A DNA stretch of 14,218 bases from Streptomyces sp. NRRL S-118 (lineage in GTDB: Bacteria > Actinomycetota > Actinomycetes > Streptomycetales > Streptomycetaceae): the NCBI RefSeq assembly GCF_000716335.1, contig NZ_KL591028.1, positions 161,181-175,398 on the forward strand. Direction: 5' to 3'. Both the position numbers and the translations under genes were made by a program. Positions 13,304 to 14,218 of this stretch are shown here, in pieces. The notes under the pieces are model-generated. The model was not told where the DNA came from, ran no database searches, and saw only the letters and a program-made list of their open reading frames with translations. Every line of letters starts with the position of its first letter. Positions within the stretch are counted from its first letter, which is position 1.

Positions 13304-13621
13304 TCGGTTGCCGTTTCTTGTTCCCCGGGATGGCTCCGGAAATGACCAAGAGTTGCGTCGCGGCGACTGTGGGAAGTGTCATCCACGGCGGTGCGGGGCG
13401 GGGGCCTGCGCGTCGAGCCGGGCGTGCGTCGGCATGCCGGTTCGATCATGCCCTCGTTCGGGTGGGCCGCCGTGGCGGACCGGCGTGCTGAAGATCGACG
13501 CGCCTTGCGTGCGCGGGATGTGGGCCGCGGGTCGGCAGGGGTCGGGGCACGCGCGGGCGCCGAGCCGGCCGGTACCCGCGAGCTGTGATCCCGGCCCCTG
13601 GTCCTCGCTGCGGGCGGTTGG

Positions 13622-13738
13622 GGGTGATGGGGCGGGGGAGGGACTGCGGTGCCTTGACGGTGGCGGGTGATGGGGCGGGGGAGGGGCTGCGGTGCCTTGA
13701 CGGGTGAAGGGGCGAGGGAGGGGCTGCGGTGCCTCGGC
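13622..13738 (+). repeat. Three tandem G-rich repeats, each a G-quadruplex-type motif
   Basis: Copies begin at 13622, 13665 and 13702 (periods 43 and 37; the second copy lacks a 6-base segment, gtggcg or an equivalent register). Each begins gggtga[t/a]ggggcg[g/a]ggga and continues ctgcggtgcc. Four G-runs of three or more with loops of 1-4 bases are present in every copy (13622-13642, 13665-13686, 13702-13723). The first two copies also share cttgacgg. Confidence 0.8.
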
Positions 13739-13742
13739 GCAG

Positions 13743-13757
13743 GCGCCCTCAGGGCGC
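13743..13757. other. Short perfect hairpin after the G-rich repeats
   Basis: gcgccc (13743-13748), loop tca, gggcgc (13752-13757). It sits five bases after the last repeat. It could terminate a transcript crossing the repeats, but no such transcript is shown. Confidence 0.35.
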
Positions 13758-14027
13758 GGCGGCCGTTTCCCGGGCGTGCACTCCCTGGGCGGGCGGACTG
13801 CGCGCGGCCGCCTCCCGCGCCGGCGCGGCGATCCGGGCCCGGGTGGGTGCGCCCGCCCTCGCTCCGCCCCCCTGCGGGCCGCCCATGCCCCCTCACCGGG
13901 GCGCGACCCTGAGTGCCGACGGTGTCGCTTTCGGTGATACCTCCCGCTGTGGGGATGGTCGACCTCACGCAGGGGAACCCCTGTTATAGGAACATGCGAT
14001 CGTCTATCGTCATTTTCCCGACAGGTT

Positions 14028-14044
14028 CCTCTCCTCGGGAGGGG
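14028..14044 (+). other. Stem-loop in the presumed 5' leader of the lipoprotein gene
   Basis: cctctcc (14028-14034), loop tcg, ggagggg (14038-14044): seven pairs including one G-U, ending 32 bases before the ATG. The right arm contains a Shine-Dalgarno-like GGAGGGG that is too far from the ATG to serve it. Confidence 0.35.
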
Positions 14045-14076
14045 TGCGACCGCCCGGCCATCGAACCCGGAACGCC

Positions 14077-14218
14077 ATGCTGACTCACCGAACCGTCCCC
14101 GCCGCGCTCGCCGCCGCCTTCATCGTCGCACTGGCCGGCTGCTCGACCGGGGCCGATGCGGCGAGCGGGGACGGCGTGCCCGCGGCCACCCCCGCCGCCG
14201 TCTCCTCCGCGAACGCGG
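14077..14218 (+). CDS. Putative lipoprotein, N-terminal fragment (runs off the window)
   Basis: Only the first 47 codons are present. MLTHRTVPAALAAAFIVALAGCSTG is a textbook lipoprotein signal: Arg at position 5, hydrophobic 7-20 and the lipobox L19-A-G-C22. Cys22 would be lipidated and the protein held on the outer face of the membrane. The following residues (ADAASGDGVPAATPAAVSSANA) are a low-complexity Ala/Pro/Ser linker, which gives no clue to function. The start codon is preceded by a weak GGAA four bases upstream. No catalytic or binding domain is visible in the part available. Confidence 0.8.
   Translation, partial: MLTHRTVPAALAAAFIVALAGCSTGADAASGDGVPAATPAAVSSANA

Larger units (their letters stand above)
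13304..14027. other. Long intergenic region without a recognisable gene
   Basis: None of the open frames here has protein-like composition or a recognisable domain. The left end must hold the phosphatase promoter (- strand). The middle has a GC-rich block with three tandem G-rich repeats and a short perfect hairpin. The right end (about 13980-14020) is less GC-rich, with gttatagg and ctatcgtcatttt, and probably contains the lipoprotein promoter; TATCGT (14005-14010) is a possible -10, but I see no good -35. A small RNA or short unrecognised peptide cannot be excluded. Confidence 0.55.

Noticed and set aside
13653..13701. TTGACG in the G-rich repeats as -35 elements
   Set aside because: No TANNNT hexamer lies at a suitable distance; the stretch downstream is almost all G.
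12931..13968. - strand frame spanning the phosphatase 5' end and the intergenic region
   Set aside because: Highly Arg/Pro-biased, no domain, and it overlaps the GAF-domain frame; not a plausible gene.
13989..14011. GGAAC followed by CGTC, resembling an ECF-sigma promoter for the lipoprotein gene
   Set aside because: The spacer is 14 bases, shorter than the usual 15-17, and another GGAAC at 13974 has a 22-base spacer; not convincing.

Overview
The window is a GC-rich actinobacterial chromosome segment, most probably Streptomyces or a close relative. The evidence is strong G/C third-position bias in every gene, a streptogrisin-type protease with its pro-region, a GAF-SpoIIE phosphatase, leaderless promoter spacing, and several protein types I know mainly from streptomycetes. 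I see no rRNA, tRNA, CRISPR array, insertion sequence or phage gene. Most of it reads as ordinary accessory chromosome with small, locally regulated units.

Left part (1-3058, + strand): a TPR protein cut by the window edge is translationally coupled (TTGA overlap) to a NicO/RcnA-type Ni/Co membrane transporter. The transporter has an exported N-terminal domain with an EF-hand-like loop and a very long His/Asp loop. It converges on a streptogrisin-like serine protease (3060-4370, - strand) with an unusual C-terminal membrane anchor and Arg-rich tail. Its Arg codons form a perfect 10-bp hairpin that may terminate the transporter transcript. Next are a 74-residue CxxC/CxxC protein with an apparently leaderless start (4550-4774) and a convergent 76-residue helical protein (4926-5156), with a strong hairpin between them.

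Middle part (5523-9491): a secreted, probably lipid-anchored glutaminyl-peptide cyclotransferase; a HEAT-like protein with two CxxC pairs (6594-7331, -); and, divergent from it, an EF-Tu paralogue that keeps only domains II and III and lacks the GTPase domain (7495-8067, +). It is followed by a DUF4303-like/HEAT protein (8229-9491, +) with an apparently leaderless start, preceded by a tandem 18-bp repeat carrying CGGTCGACCG palindromes. The EF-Tu fragment is the most unusual protein here.

Right part (9592-14218): an LmrA/YxaF-type TetR repressor gene lies upstream of an SDR/alpha-beta-hydrolase fusion gene. Two near-identical 20-bp sites, one at the tetR promoter and one just upstream of the fusion gene, suggest a self-contained autoregulated circuit. 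Next is a GAF-SpoIIE (PP2C) phosphatase on the - strand. About 770 bp without a recognisable gene follows, including three tandem G-rich repeats that each fit a G-quadruplex pattern. The window ends in the first 47 codons of a lipoprotein gene on the + strand.

All family calls are from reading the translated sequence and from memory of the families; no database search was run.
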